Assembly: GCA_025266875.1 (NCBI GenBank)
Contig: JALLLT010000010.1
Span: 372,001 to 436,000 of the forward strand
Direction: 5' to 3'
Source: Fennellomyces sp. T-0311
Lineage: Eukaryota; Mucoromycota; Mucoromycetes; Mucorales; Lichtheimiaceae
DNA length: 64,000 nucleotides
Part shown: positions 34,905 through 47,567 of the stretch, in pieces
How the letters are laid out: every line of letters begins with the position of its first letter
Numbering within the stretch: position 1 is the first letter of the stretch
Made by a program: the position numbers and the translations under genes
Notes under the pieces: generated by a model
What the model saw: only the letters and a program-made list of their open reading frames with translations
What the model was told of the DNA's origin: nothing
Databases searched by the model: none

Positions 34905-36117
34905 ATGGTTGATGAAAGTCATTTAAATACTAAGCAATCAGCATATACAAAATCTATCGCAACCGATAGTGATACGAGCAAGTCCTCAAAAAATCCCACT
35001 TATTTTCTTACGAGTGTTTCGCAGAGTGGTACGTAAGAAGTTAATATAGTTAATCCATATTTAATTGAAATGCATGTAATATCCTCCAAAGAAATTGATC
35101 GCCTGAACATTCAACACAAAGCTATGAAGATAATATTTGAAGGATATTTTGGTGCACCAGTTCATAATCAACTTGAGAAAGGGATAAGCGTGCTTGACTC
35201 TGGTTGTGGTGAGTATCAGCTTTGGCAGATAATATAATACAACATCTGCATACTGTTGCTAACATACCCCAACCGTTCCTACTCATCCTATAGGATCGGG
35301 CAGTTGGGCCATTTCCATGGGCAACGAATATCCGCGTTCCAAATTCACTGGAATCGATATTTTACCTTTGTATGCTAATCAAGAAAAGCCTTCAAACTGT
35401 GAGTTTGTGAACCACAATATCCTGTATCCCTTGTCTTTCTCGGACGACCATTTTGATTATGTTTATCAGCGATTCCTTGGCCTGGGAGTCAAGGAACACG
35501 ATTGGTCTCCTGTAATCAAGAACCTGGTGCAAGTTCTTAAACCTGGTGGTTGGATTGAGATGATCGAGCCTTTGTTTGATGCTGTTAATCTTGGTCCAAA
35601 GGTTAAAATTTTAATTGGTATCTGTATGTTATGAGTGTCACGTCCGTAAATCACAACTAATGTAGGTCTTAGTGAAATCTCGCTGTAAGGAGTCAGGGAT
35701 AAGAATATCAACTGCTCGGGAGCTTGAGCTTAATCTTATTAGTGCCGGGCTAATCAATATCGAAGCAAAGCCTTTTTTTGTTCCCACTCAACCATAGCGG
35801 GGAAGCCGGTGAAGTTTGGTATATAATCTCATATTCGCTATTATATGATTGTTCACTCATGTGGAGTACGTAGGTGTAATCAATGCTTCATGGAAGTGTT
35901 TCGTGGCATGTTAAAACCGATGGTGATAAAACGGCATCCTGAGCTCGCTGATCCCAACGCCTATGACACGTTTATAGCGAGTGCTGCTGAAGAATGCGCA
36001 GAGATCAAACTTATGTGGTTGTTTATCAGTATTATGCGCAGAAGCCGTATTGATGATCCATATGGAAAAAACTGCGCTGCTACGACGTCATTACTGCTTG
36101 ACATTGTGCACAGATAA
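34905..36117 (+). pseudogene. Broken SAM-dependent methyltransferase paralogue 2
   Basis: Exons from ATG 34905 to 35028, then from 35092, then the exon after about 35295, give an intact N-terminal half. It shows EIDRLNIQHKAM, motif I VLDSGCGSGSWAISMG, the acidic FTGIDILP strand, HFDYVYQRFL, and the LKPGGWIEMIEP motif. Downstream the frame is lost at about 35635 and again at about 35788, where an extra C interrupts a conserved VPLNHSG-like segment. A C-terminal exon (HPELADPNAYDTF...) is still visible. In related fungi these form large families of small cytosolic methyltransferases with unknown substrates. As it stands this copy cannot make a full enzyme unless the indels are assembly errors. 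Confidence 0.72.
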
Positions 36118-36305
36118 ATATATTGTTCGTTTTTTTTAATGAGATAGAATCACATGTTTCCACCTGGTTTTTAAAGTCTAAGCTGGAGCGTATAAATGAC
36201 TTGAACGCATGAATTATGTGTTGGCAATGATGAGAAGATATGCGAGTGAGGGAGGTTTAGCATAGTATGAGCAGGATAACGCGTGGGTAATATGGATGTT
36301 GCTTT
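36118..36305. other. Short spacer
   Basis: 3' flank of RPA12 and of methyltransferase relic 2. Nothing else seen. Confidence 0.5.
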
Positions 36306-36863
36306 TTAAGAATTGACCGAGTATTTGTAACTGTAACATAAAGATAGTTGGTGTGAGTGCATATTCCCTCCATCCATCCATTTTGTCAACATACCCGCAT
36401 TTCTTGCAGTTATAAAACACTGTTTGGCCTTCATCTGCAGAACGAAGCTGCATGGTATGGTAAGCCATCTCGTCGTTACCACAGTTAGGGCATTTTTCTT
36501 TGATCTGTGGTAAAAAAAAAAAGTTTAGCTGTGTGGTAATATCAGGGCGATTTGCTTCTACTTACCGTAGCCTCAGCTTCCTTGGCAACTTTACTCTGCT
36601 GAACCAAATGACGCTTGGCTTTCAGTGGTGATTGGAATGCGTGTACCGACGAAGTTGTTACGACCTTTGTTTGTTCATAACCTGTTGCTGTCAGTTAGTG
36701 GAGCGTTTTGTTGATCAATGTGTTGTCACATGCCTGCAGTTTGGAATGCATGGCTACACTGATTGCATAGTAAAATATCGTCGTCTGCTCCAGGTGCATC
36801 GAGCAAATTGCCACATTCGGGACAGAACAGTAGCGATCCGATAAAGTTGGAATTGGTTGCCAT
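36306..36863 (-). CDS. RPA12: DNA-directed RNA polymerase I subunit RPA12
   Basis: Four exons, 36863-36734, 36681-36566, 36504-36395 and 36330-36306, give 126 residues, the expected length. The N-terminal zinc ribbon has CPEC (14-17) and CNQC (33-36). The C-terminal TFIIS-like ribbon has CPNC (87-90), the RSADEG acidic hairpin with Asp106-Glu107, and CKKC (115-118). The protein ends in GYKYSVNS. The subunit supports transcript cleavage and termination by RNA polymerase I in the nucleolus. Intron 1 (36682-36733) has a GC donor (CAG|gcatgt). Using it gives ...QTAGYEQTKVV..., whereas the overlapping GT at +4 does not keep frame. The last exon is only 25 nt. The gene is divergent from dynamitin, with 608 bases between the starts. 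Confidence 0.95.
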
Positions 36864-37471
36864 GGTTGTGCAGTTGAACAAGCAAGTTTCGGGACAGCAT
36901 TTTTTTTTTTGACGTGACCGTGATGATGCCCAAACTGAATTTCCTTTTAAGGTCTGTGGAGTAAGACCATGCAAGCGTCACCGATGTTTTCGTGCACTGC
37001 ATAAGTGCTATAGTGACATGCAACATACTGACAGATTTTGAGTGGTGAATGTCTCAGTAACTTGTCATCTACAAGCGCGATGAAGCTGTTTGCTTTTTGA
37101 AGCTCGGGAACAGTAGATCCGAGATCAGAACGTCCTGAGACACGTAAAGTACTGCAGTGGATTGTGTAGGCCATCGCAATTGAGGGCCAAAAACACGATT
37201 TACTTTGCTAGTATTCGGGTATAGGAGAAATCTAGAAGCATCAGCATATCCGTATATGTTGCTGCTACTATCGTGAACACACACTAGAAGGTCGCTAAGG
37301 AGTGCCTATTCCGCCACGAGAGGGTACTGTGGTTCACTCAACAGCAGTAAGCCAGTGTACATGACACTGGTAATATCGCGACAACAGTAGATAATTTCCA
37401 TTTTAGTTTGGGTACCAGAGAAAGGTTTTAAAAATCAAATGGACAGTGTTCCTGCGCGCGCTCTTCCAACG
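36864..37471. other. Divergent intergenic region, RPA12 / dynamitin
   Basis: 608 bases between two housekeeping starts. It contains a run of T on the plus strand at 36900-36910 close to RPA12. No gene supported. Confidence 0.5.
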
Positions 37472-39290
37472 ATGGCCTCCAAATATTCTACTCTTCCAGA
37501 TATTGTAAGCATGCATCAAAAACGCTCTGAGTAGCTCTAATTGGCCTGTTAGGATGATCAACCTGATGTATACGAGACTCCCGATGGTGGCGATGTAGAC
37601 CAGCCCACAACATTCCAAAGCCAGGTACGTTGATACCTTTTAAACTTTTTTTTGCATTTTCCAACGGACTCCCTTAGTCCAGTGATGAGGATGATGGAAA
37701 CGAGAATGTTGTGCGATCCCGGGTTTCAGTTAAAGATGCCAGTTCACGGTTCAAAGACAGTATTATCGAATCCTCGGGCGTCGGTTCGTGTTGATGCCCT
37801 GCGCTATTGGTATAAAAGCTAACACAATGAACAGATTTTACGGATCGTTTGACACGAAGAAAGAAAGCAATGTACCGTAGTTACGTTCGACGCCCTGCTG
37901 CCCTGGAAACGAGTGAATATGAAATCCTACCAAAGGACCTGGAGCTGGAAGAAACGTCAATCCAAAAGCTTCGACGTTTAATGTATGAAGTCCAACAGCT
38001 GAACGACGAGGTGGAAAAGAAAAAGGTCGGTTGTGTTCGGTCGACATGCAGCGATTCGTGTTAACGTTTTGAATGTAGGATGAGGAAGGATCCAAGGAGA
38101 ACGTGAGCCATGGAGATTTGCTCTCACAGATATCGTTCCTGCAATCAGATTTGACAAGACTTAGCCAGCATATGGGTGGATCGCAAGTGGAGGAATCGAC
38201 CAACTATGGTACTCGTGTTGATGAGGCTAAGCGTCTTATCAAGCAACTTGAAGCCTATAAAACAGCTGCTCCAAAAGAGACCAACGAGAACGATGACACT
38301 GTTCTTATAGAGAAGAACGAGAAAGGCGATGTGAGTATTGTATCGAGGAAACGCAACAGTATCGCTGACACTTCCGTATAAGGTCCTCACATACGAGCTC
38401 TTCTATACCCCTGAGACAGCAAAGATGCACAAGGAAAGCAAGGTGTCTGACATTGATGAAAGAATTGCGAAACTGGAGTCGCTGGTTGGATCCAGCTCAG
38501 GCCGCGGTTTAGATGATTTGGTATGTTGCTATCAATTAGCTTCATGATTTACAGATCCTAACTGCCATATACAAATCAGCCTTCGACCCTTGCCACTACA
38601 TCGCTCATTGGATCACTGTCTAAACTTGAACAACAAATTACTATTCTCGCTCAACCAAGGCAGCTCGAGACTGTTGCCAGAAGAGTGAAGGTTTTGATCG
38701 GTGAACTGGATAGACTGAATGAACTCAAGTCGGGCCGTAAGGAACTGTCACTTGGATTCGGTCTCGCGAACAACACGTCATTACCTTCCACGGCTGGCGC
38801 ACCTGGCACACCCAATGCGGCAAATGAAAATAAAGAAAGTCAAGGGCTTTCCAGTGATGTCGAGGAGAAGGTATGTTATATAATGTTTGGAGAAAGCTAG
38901 GATACTAATTGGGATATCTAGGTCAAGCACCTTTTCGCGTCAATGGAGAAAGTAGACCCGCTACTGAACTTAACACCAGCGCTGCTTACACGTTTAAAGG
39001 CTTTGCAGGGTCTTCATACTGAGGCAGCGACGTTCGGTCGATCCGTCAAGGCCATCTCTGAAGAACAGACCCGTATTACTGATGAGCTAAAGAACCTTAG
39101 CACTGCCTGTGAGCTGGTAAGTTACCCTTTAATCCAAGCGGATTGATAAAGCAGAAGTTAACCTAACGATATCTAGCTCAATAAGAGTCTTAAAGAAAAT
39201 GAAGATACTGTCAATAACAATATCAAGGTTATCGACGGCCGAATGACGGAGCTGGTACAGCGTGTAGGGGCACTGAGTACTGCACCGTAG
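37472..39290 (+). CDS. Dynactin subunit 2 (dynamitin, p50)
   Basis: Nine exons: 37472-37504, 37553-37624, 37678-37783, 37835-38025, 38079-38330, 38383-38520, 38580-38870, 38922-39116 and 39177-39290, giving 463 residues. The start region MASKYSTLPDID...PDVYETPD is the dynamitin N-terminal signature. The rest is largely heptad-rich coiled coil (for example LRRLMYEVQQLNDEVEKKK and ERIAKLESLVG). Dynamitin links the dynactin shoulder to the Arp1 filament and is needed for dynein-driven movement on microtubules. An in-frame ATG at 37439 would add 11 residues (MDSVPARALPT). I prefer 37472 because family members begin close to the KYxxLP motif. All introns are 48-60 nt GT-AG. Confidence 0.95.
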
Positions 39291-41117
39291 ACGAAACTAT
39301 GTCTAAATTTATTTTTTTGTCCCTTATATACATCGTATACCTTTCTCACAATGGAACCTCCGCATATGTATTGATGTGGATGGCAATAAAAAAACACGCT
39401 TTATTTTTGTACTGACATTTGAGAATTCTTGCCAATCATCATAAGAGCAATTTCTATATATGTACCTGTCGATAACGAAGTTTCGCACTGCAGCTCCCAT
39501 AGTATAAGCCATGAGCAGGAGATGGCACTTTCAGGAGGAAACTCGTACCCAACATATGATACTTTTTTCATCGATCATGATCACCGTCATCAGTTGATCG
39601 CCGTGTATGAGGTTGAATTCAAGCTTTGTCATCTACTGCTGGGATATAGTAGAAAACATTTGTATACCCAATCTACCCTACATATGTATGCAAGGCTCAC
39701 GCTACTGCACATGCTTGCAAAGCGGTGCATATCTATTTTTTGTCATCAGTGTCAATAACAAACGTATCCTATGTACGTATCAATGGTATTATACCTTGTC
39801 TATTCACGGTTTACAAGTGATCTTCGGGTAGCCTTCTATTAAGCGGACAAAAGGATTGTGTGGGCATACGTAGAGGCGTTTCGGAAATAGTATACCTATT
39901 AATGACAGTAGGGCATGTTCACATACATAAACTCAGAGTTAAGCCTTTTTGCTTCAATCATGCTTTGAAGGCAGTCTCATCCTATGACGTGGAATCCATG
40001 CCTTTATTTTGGATCTCCTGTACAGCATGTTCAATTTCTATTTCGAGATAGTTAAAGGTAGTGAGCCGTGGGGGTGATTACCGTTTTCTCCCTACAGGAG
40101 CTTTCTGCGACCGAATAGCAAAAATATGCTTTAAAACAATGCTGCCGTGGCTACAGTGTGACAACTTTTTAAGAAATCTGCATGTGAGTATCACGCATTT
40201 GTTTTTGTAATAACCAAGGGATAAAACGTTAAAGTTCTGGTAACCGACCACCCTTTCTTTTCACAACCAGTGAAAATTTTCTACGCGGAACATCGGAACC
40301 CTGCATCAAATATTTATTAGTGCTTTAAAGTACTTATGCAACGTCAATTAGTGCTTCTAGCGTATGATTCCGGGTCCCTGCAATAGAAATTAAAGATCTT
40401 CAATACAGCACAACCTGTTAGTAGATAAACGCCAAAATATAGTTATGTAGATTCCGTTGGATGAGTACATTTGGCGGACCACAGCACTTTACAATGTTTT
40501 CTGTACATATATAGATGCTTATGCAAGATAATCCAAACATAGCAACAGCCAATCTTCTGCACGCGCCATATCCATCGCGGTATTCAGTCTATTTTGTTAA
40601 AATGTGCATCGTCATGACTGTACTATTATTATGTTCATTTCCTACGAGTACTCATTATCTGCAGGTGGCTGTATATAGAAAATATCTGAAACCTAGACGG
40701 GTTATTTCGACGCATTTAATATTAACAAGTTTAGCATCGGAAGTAAGCCGGCCATCTTATGATCGTTGCTTAATAAGAAATACTGTATATCTCAGCATTC
40801 ATCGACATTTATCACCCTATTAACACGCTACCGCATTAGAACGTGTCTAAGCTCCGATCCTATCTTCTTGCCGGGTGGAGTCGAATCTGAATTAAACGAA
40901 TAACTTCTCATTGTCATACATTCGGCTGGAGAGTACGTTTATCTCAGGTAGCGCGCTCAAAGTTCTCGTCCAACATTGATAGATGGTGACACATTCATTC
41001 TCACATCACTCCGATAGAAAATCGGAGCATCGGCAGCAGCGCAACAGTCAATGCCGTAAAAAGTCCGCGACGAGCAATCTCGCATATACTCCTGAACTGT
41101 ATCATGATCTAAATACA

Positions 41118-41264
41118 TACAGTGCTTCCAAAACTTATGTCGCTACCAAAGAAATCAATGTCGTTCCAAAAATGGAAGTCGCTGTATATTTTATATTATA
41201 AAAAATTGGACCTTGACGACATTGATTTTTACGGATAGCGACATTACTTTTTGGAAATACTGTA
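41118..41264. mobile_element. Tc1/mariner-type MITE
   Basis: A 147-base palindromic element. The left arm starts TACAGTGCTTCCAAAACTTA and the right arm ends TTTTTGGAAATACTGTA. About 47 bases of each arm are complementary with some mismatches, including shared TGTCGCTA and AATCAATGTCG blocks. The ends read TA-CAGT...ACTG-TA, the TA target duplication and CAGT terminus typical of Tc1/mariner elements. The centre is short and AT-rich and has no coding capacity. Confidence 0.85.
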
Positions 41265-44200
41265 TTGTATAAAAAAAAGTAGGATTGAAGTTTAGATGGT
41301 TATATATCCCACAGTAAAGTTAAAAGATCTAAATGACCTTTGTACATTATTTGTTTCCTGAGAAGAAGAGATAATATAATGCCATCATAGTTTCGATTCG
41401 TTACATCAGCTGGGTTGCTATATTTTGATTACTGGGTGCCGTATCCAATTAAAATTATCCACCACAAGGCTGGTAAAGATAGAATCGAGATTGGGGATAC
41501 ACAAGGGTACAGATTTTATAACAACGTCTCTGAGGATCCGGCATCAATTTGTACAGCCGCTATTACATAAACACAGCGAGAAATCTGTATGAGATATTTT
41601 CTGCGTAATACTTGGCTTATCTAGCTGCTTCTTAATGGTAACTCTCTCTCACCAAAAAGGCTATTTACGACGACTTCCTCTGAGTTGAAAAAGCATCCTT
41701 TATCTGGCGCTATACTGACTCCAGTATAATCAATAATCATATGCATAATAAGCTTAAAGACGATAGCATCTAATTATCAGCATGTGTTTATGTCAACTGC
41801 TCTTTGACACGCCGATGATAAGTACTTTCCACCCATTGCTTGCTTACTGTTACAACATCATCATTGCATTAGGGGGAGTTTTAAGTTACTTTTCGTATAT
41901 GAACGACGATCAAAATTTTTACTGCTAGTGAAGATAAGGATCATTTGTACCAGATTAATCTAACAGTATGTCAAAGATTGACACATATGACTTTCCGATA
42001 TCTTAAAGCACTTGATCATGTAAGCGAACGATAGATTCTCATAGAAAAAATACCACTGGAGAAAAAAAGTTACCACAGACTGACCCGATCGGATGGAACG
42101 AAATGTCCGGAATTACAGTTTTTTAAAGGAAAACCCGAGCAGATCGTCTTCCGCTTTTCACATCCTCGTGAAAATCTGATCAAATATGTCTAATCCGTAC
42201 AATCAAAATCATCCGAGTAGTCTGTGTCATCCATGGTAGCACACGAACGTCTGTGGGAGACGCGGATGTGGCACCGTTTGACAAAACATGATGTTATTTT
42301 AACTAATGCTTAAGTGTCACTTTTTCCAGATGGAAATCAAATGTCTGTGCCCAGGCTCAAATAAGTAGCTCCCGATCCTCATCATAGGGTCGGGTGTTGG
42401 CGGCGTGTGGAAAAAATAGGATGTAGAAGATGATTTGCGGATCACTCTAAATTCTAGCCCACACTAAATATTATCTAGCCCCATGTTTTGCTTGCATTAA
42501 GTATAAACAAAAGATATTCATTCAACAAAAAGCGGGTAGCATTGAATAATAAAACAAGAGACGAGCACCATCACGCCATACAATCGTGTGTGAGGTCAGA
42601 GTGTAAAGAAATATGGCTCCATTTTTACGCTGAGTTGAAGTATCGTTTAACATATCGCAGTATAGTATGGACGCAAATTGAGTAAAATTCATGGCTTAGC
42701 AATTGTGAGTTTCTCATGGGATGTGGCTGGACATAACCCCGGTTATAATACTGCAGATACGACTAACGCAACGTGGAAAAAAGATAACTGCAGTAACCTA
42801 CATACATATAACGTAAGACATCGTGCGATCACCTACGTATTATAACCGAAGTTTTACCGACGCAAAAGTTATCTAATGTATTGGTAGTAATCCGAACAAT
42901 CGGAATATACTTGAAAAGCCCAAGTTCTGCTAACCTGCCTAGCAAACACCGCCTCTGGTTAAAGGTTGTCGTTCGGTTATGATCGTTTCGTGCAACAGAT
43001 GATCTAATAGGCCCAAGAAGTGCTGCGGAGAAGTGGAGAAAGATCAGCCGTGAGCATTACGGTTGATTCAATATCAAAATGAACTGATGATCCCATCTCG
43101 CACTCCCACGAGACACTCTGCATATAAAGCTTGAATAAAAAGCACTGTATCGTATTGGTTAATTTCTCAACGAACATCTTGCATCCCTGGGAAATGCATG
43201 TCTAATGGAAAGAGGGGGCTTATTCGGGAAAGTAACGGAAGCTTAACCGACGTACACAGACATGATCATTTAACGAGCAGAAGGCTCGTGCATCCCCCAA
43301 AGTCAACGAGATCGTGGTTGTCAAATGGTGTCACCAAAGTTGTTGTTTGTACAACACAGCAAATTTATTATCGCAACGAAAATAGACATAAGATTCTGTT
43401 ACTCAGGAACCAACCTGCTTTTACCGACCTCGGACCGAAAGCTCACAGACGGTGGTGCTCGAACTTTATATGAGGTTGAAATAGCGACCGGGATCACCAA
43501 ATCTGCACGCGTCATCTCCCCGATTTGCTCTATGATACCACGTTTTTCTGAGGCTGCTGTTCGTCATATAGCAGGCAATCTGAATGACACGTTTATCTTG
43601 TACGCTCATAACTCGGGTAATGCTTACACGAAATGGACGTGCATCAGTTCATGGTATCCGATATTCCCTTTACGGTGCATCCGGCGGCTTGGCATCTTTT
43701 GTAACGAAGAAATGAGAAGGTTCCTGCAGGATTCATATAGCGCACCGTCTTACTAATCGTTCATGCAGTCTCTGCAGCGTCCAAACCGGTTGCTGTAAGT
43801 TCTTCTATAGAATACTGGAGAAAAAAATGGATAGTTTTCTACGTAAGCTGATTTCACGGTGCTATGTTGATATACGCATATAAATATATACAGCCATTTG
43901 ATTTACAGATGAATATAATAAACAAAGAATGTAACGATGCATGGCCGATTCGGAATCATAACCGTAGCATCCGGCCGTCTGTCAAGTAGTTTTTTTTTTT
44001 CAGGGTGAGTCGGGGAGGGGTAAGGAAGCACAAGTATGGCATTCGGAGGGTCGGGATGAAAACTCTAATCCAAATTACCATACGCAACTTTGTTCGGCAG
44101 GGGCCGGGTGGAGGAGGTGTACCAGGACAAGATACAACTTGTAAATAAAGGGATTCAAAAGCTAGATCGCTTGCTCTTACAGGTCCAACCATTTTTAGAG

Positions 44201-44644
44201 GACATGTATAATAGGTAGTTTTGCTTTCCGGTTTACCTAATTTGGCCATTCCTTAGGCAACAGTTGCTTGAGTGATTATCAGTTCTGGGTCGCCATGGAA
44301 ACAGACATTGGTAAATCACTGAAGTCCTTTCTTCTCGTCTACCCAGATCTCTGGATGGTATCCGTGTACTTCCGTAATATTAACGGTACACTGCTTTATC
44401 AAAGTATAAAAAGGGTCCAGACCAAGAGTGTATGTGTATCTGGGAGTCTTTTAGTTTACAGGTTGGTTAGTAATGAAAAAAATGTTGGTATGGGGGGAGA
44501 GGGCCAAACGTATTATCGCACGGGGATTCATCAGAAAAGGCTGGCTACTCTCCGAGAATAGCAAAAAGGAAATCTGTGCCAGCAATACAAGGAACCCGTG
44601 ACCACCGGTACTTTTGATCTCTCGGAACTGAAAATATAAAAACG

Positions 44645-44723
44645 GACACTTTGGAGACAACCCCTTTCTTTTTCGCACCTCAAATTTTTTCTGTCTTATT
44701 GTCTCTTTCGTTTCTTTTAACTT
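44645..44723 (+). promoter_or_regulatory. Pyrimidine-rich leader of the bHLH gene
   Basis: The plus strand between about 44665 and 44723 is dominated by C and T (CCCCTTTCTTTTTC, TTGTCTCTTTCGTTTC), ending at the ATG. Such tracts mark core promoters and 5' leaders in filamentous fungi. No specific binding site is claimed. Confidence 0.45.
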
Positions 44724-46017
44724 ATGGCTCAAATGGATCATATGCAATTTGTTACTCAAGCATACCCTACTTTCGACCCTGCTGCCCACGCTATGTATTA
44801 TAACGATATGGCACCCGGCGCCGATGGTCGTGTCACCGCGTATCCGCAATTTAATCTTCAGTTTTCGCCTGGTCATGTTCATCCTCAGCATGAGCACCAA
44901 GCTCGCAGATTGCATCAGCTTCAGCAACACGCCGCTTTTCAACAACAGCAAGCCATTTATCATCAACAAAGTATGTGCCTCGTCATTGCGTATATGATAA
45001 GCTCCTTTGCAAAATAGCTCACATATCAACTACTTTTTTTCTAGTGATGGCTTACCAACATCATTATCAAGTCGAGCATCCTATCTCTCCCGGTAAAAGG
45101 TATAGATCTAGTAAGCCCTGCAGAAAAAAAAAATAATTTTTCTGACCAATGGCCCACAGGATGCAAACCAAAGCCGAACGTCGAGCCGAGCACAACGCCA
45201 TCGAACGTGCACGCCGCGAAAATCTCAATACCAAATTTCAGCAACTCGCCCATTCTCTGCCAAACCTTCAAAACGACCGTCGCCCTTCCAAGGGAACCAT
45301 TATTGAGAGAACGCTCGACTTTGGTAAGGTGCTTTTTGTTATGCACGATGATGATAATCTGACTCAATTTCCATTAGTTAAAAGCACGGTCATGAAGGAA
45401 GAAAAATTCCTTAGCGAGATCCGCAAGTTGCGTGAAGAGCACGAAGAGCTTAAGCAACAGTTGAACCCAGGTCATCAACGTAACAGCTCAGCTTCCGACG
45501 CGGACGACTCAGACGGTTCTTCGACGACTTCTGCGCGAAACGCTGTTGAACGACTTAGCCTTAGCTCGGCATCATGTCCTTCACTCGAATTGTCGTCGAC
45601 AAGTCCTCCACTCCCACCTTCGTCTGGCTTGGATTCAACCAACTTTTTTGGAACGACGTCTTACAACGGCATGCTCTCCAACCCCTTGCAGAACGATGTT
45701 ATGTTTGGCCCAGATCCCCAGCAGCAGCCAATGGTTCTTTCCGGAACCAATACCTATGAAAGCGACGATGATTACAGTAGCGCTAATCTCGACGACATTG
45801 ACCAAACCAGTACCGACTTATCCTGTAAGTTGACTAGTATTTGCTTTTGTTCGAGCGCAAACACTCATTATATACTTTTTAATTAGCTTTCCCAAGCATG
45901 GTAAATCTTCCACCCTCGACCGATTATATGAACAAGATGTCTCCCTCACCAGCTACCGTTCCTTCTTCCGACTACGAGTTCAAATTCGAACCGCAGCAAC
46001 AACAACAACAGCACTAA
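44724..46017 (+). CDS. Basic helix-loop-helix (leucine zipper) transcription factor
   Basis: Five exons, 44724-44970, 45045-45099, 45160-45323, 45378-45824 and 45887-46017, give 347 residues. The N-terminal ~100 residues are Gln/His/Tyr-rich. The bHLH starts at KAERRAEHNAIERARRENLN (about residues 105-124), with the H-N-x-x-E-R-x-R-R E-box-contacting pattern. The loop (PNLQNDRRPSKG) and helix 2 follow. Helix 2 runs into a charged heptad segment (EEKFLSEIRKLREEHEELK), so this is probably a bHLH-zipper. The C-terminal half is Ser/Pro/acidic and ends in a Gln run. It should act as a nuclear dimer on CANNTG sites. The regulated genes are unknown. Exon 2 is defined by donor AAAAG|gtatag, the only choice that keeps frame. 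Confidence 0.93.
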
Positions 46018-47567
46018 GTTGCATTACACCATTTTCCTGTCCTTTTTCAATTTGCTACATTACTTCCTTTCCCTTGACTTCAATGAGGTCTGCCAACTAT
46101 CAACGCCAAACACCACTCCTCCTACACATGTTTTCATATGCTTTCCTGTTCATTTTTCCTTATCTTATGTACATATGCGTTGATCGCACCGCTTCTTACT
46201 TTTTACGCAAAGTATTCCCTACCTTTCATTTATTATCTACCTATGTGTGAATATTAACCCCTTTATTTATGTGGCTGGCAAAAGGTCCTACTTATTCTAT
46301 CTTATTCTCATATTATCCCCCACTCGCTCGTTGCTACTCTTTTATGATTCGATCATATGGGCATCAACGTTCTACTCTGCCAGCTATATTTTCCTGTATC
46401 ATACTTCTGTTTCTTACCCTCCCCTTTCTTTTTCGTATGTATGTATTATTCGTTATATCATCATCTTCATCATCATTTCGCCTTTGCCGGGACGAACACA
46501 CCATTGCGCATGACACCGTATCCTACGGAATCAAAATAAAAAAAACCGTTTTTTAAGTAATAAGTATCGCTCGACGCGCCTGTTGCCGTGTGAATGCTGC
46601 GAACTGTAATCGGTCACGTGTGACATACTACTCATTGATTGCCGTATGTAGGGGGCGGGGAACAAAGGGGTTCCAGAGTTGAATGAGGTGCATGTACATA
46701 ATACCCGGGGCCTACTGCTGCAAGTAATCTGAATGTATAAAAGTGTTTCGACAGCAATCGACGCAAAAAGAATGACAATCGAACCGCATGAGCAAGATGA
46801 AGTAGCATTAAACTGTGGTAGATGCAGCTGCTTATTCTTTAGTCTTTCTGTTTGTTGATGCTGTTAACGTTGCTTAGTGATGCATAGTGTTGGGGCACAG
46901 ATCTCTTCTTTGACTGGGGTTGGTTTCATTTAGCAAGTTCAGTGTGCTCGGGCGACAAGTGAAAAAATAGTTATGGTTAACGATTTACCTGGGTGTTCCA
47001 ACAACATGCACACCGCATGCATACTATCATCACATCATTTTTCCTTGTTAAGGTATGGTTATACTTGCACAAGCCTTACCGTAACGAGGATGACAGTGTG
47101 GGTCGATCTGAGCATACGGTACGGGTAAATAAACCTTCGGAACACATCGGACCGGCGTCTGCATACGGCAACTACTTGTTTAGCCAACGTGTTTTCAATA
47201 GTTTCAAAACCAATTCTCCTGTTATTTATAACGAAAAAATATGACGCTAGTAACAATCTAGTGATATGCTCAATGGCATATATCGACATGATCAGGAAAA
47301 GGGACGCAACAATTGCCTCGCATCACTGGCCACAAGACCAAATACGGTTAGACCCATTTGTCAGACATGTCATGCTGTTACTACAACTGTGTACGAAATG
47401 AAAGGTTGTTTGTGTATACTAACGAGCCTAACGATTTAAATTTTTGAACACACAGATCGTATGCGGCAAATTTTAGAGATGAATCACTCATAAAGCTCCA
47501 GGGGGCTGCATATGCTATATAATTCAGGGGAGCAGTAAACTTCCTTTTTTATAAACGGCTGATAGCC
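46018..47567. other. Convergent intergenic region, bHLH / MFS transporter
   Basis: The first ~500 bases are strongly pyrimidine-rich on the plus strand and are probably the long 3' UTR of the bHLH gene. They hold long but featureless ORFs caused by base composition. The rest is AT-rich with no gene. Confidence 0.5.

Larger units (their letters stand above)
39291..44723. other. 5.4-kb gene desert with decayed sequence
   Basis: The longest gene-free stretch in the window. It contains one clear element, a mariner-type MITE at 41118-41264. A weaker inverted pair lies at 42740-42751/42837-42848. A 143-codon frame at 43325-43756 lacks family resemblance. The final ~80 bases are a pyrimidine-rich leader before the bHLH gene. 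The remainder shows only short ORFs in AT-rich sequence. Confidence 0.5.

Noticed and set aside
42740..42848. 12-base perfect inverted pair (CGGTTATAATAC / GTATTATAACCG) spanning 109 bases
   Set aside because: Arms do not extend convincingly and there is no target duplication, so I do not call it a MITE.
43325..43756. 143-codon plus-strand ORF in the gene desert
   Set aside because: No recognisable family, overlaps another ORF in a different frame, and no supporting splice sites; could be chance or a relic.
46247..46556. Several overlapping 60-95 codon ORFs after the bHLH gene
   Set aside because: Product of a long pyrimidine-rich 3' region; low-complexity Ser/Phe/Leu translations.
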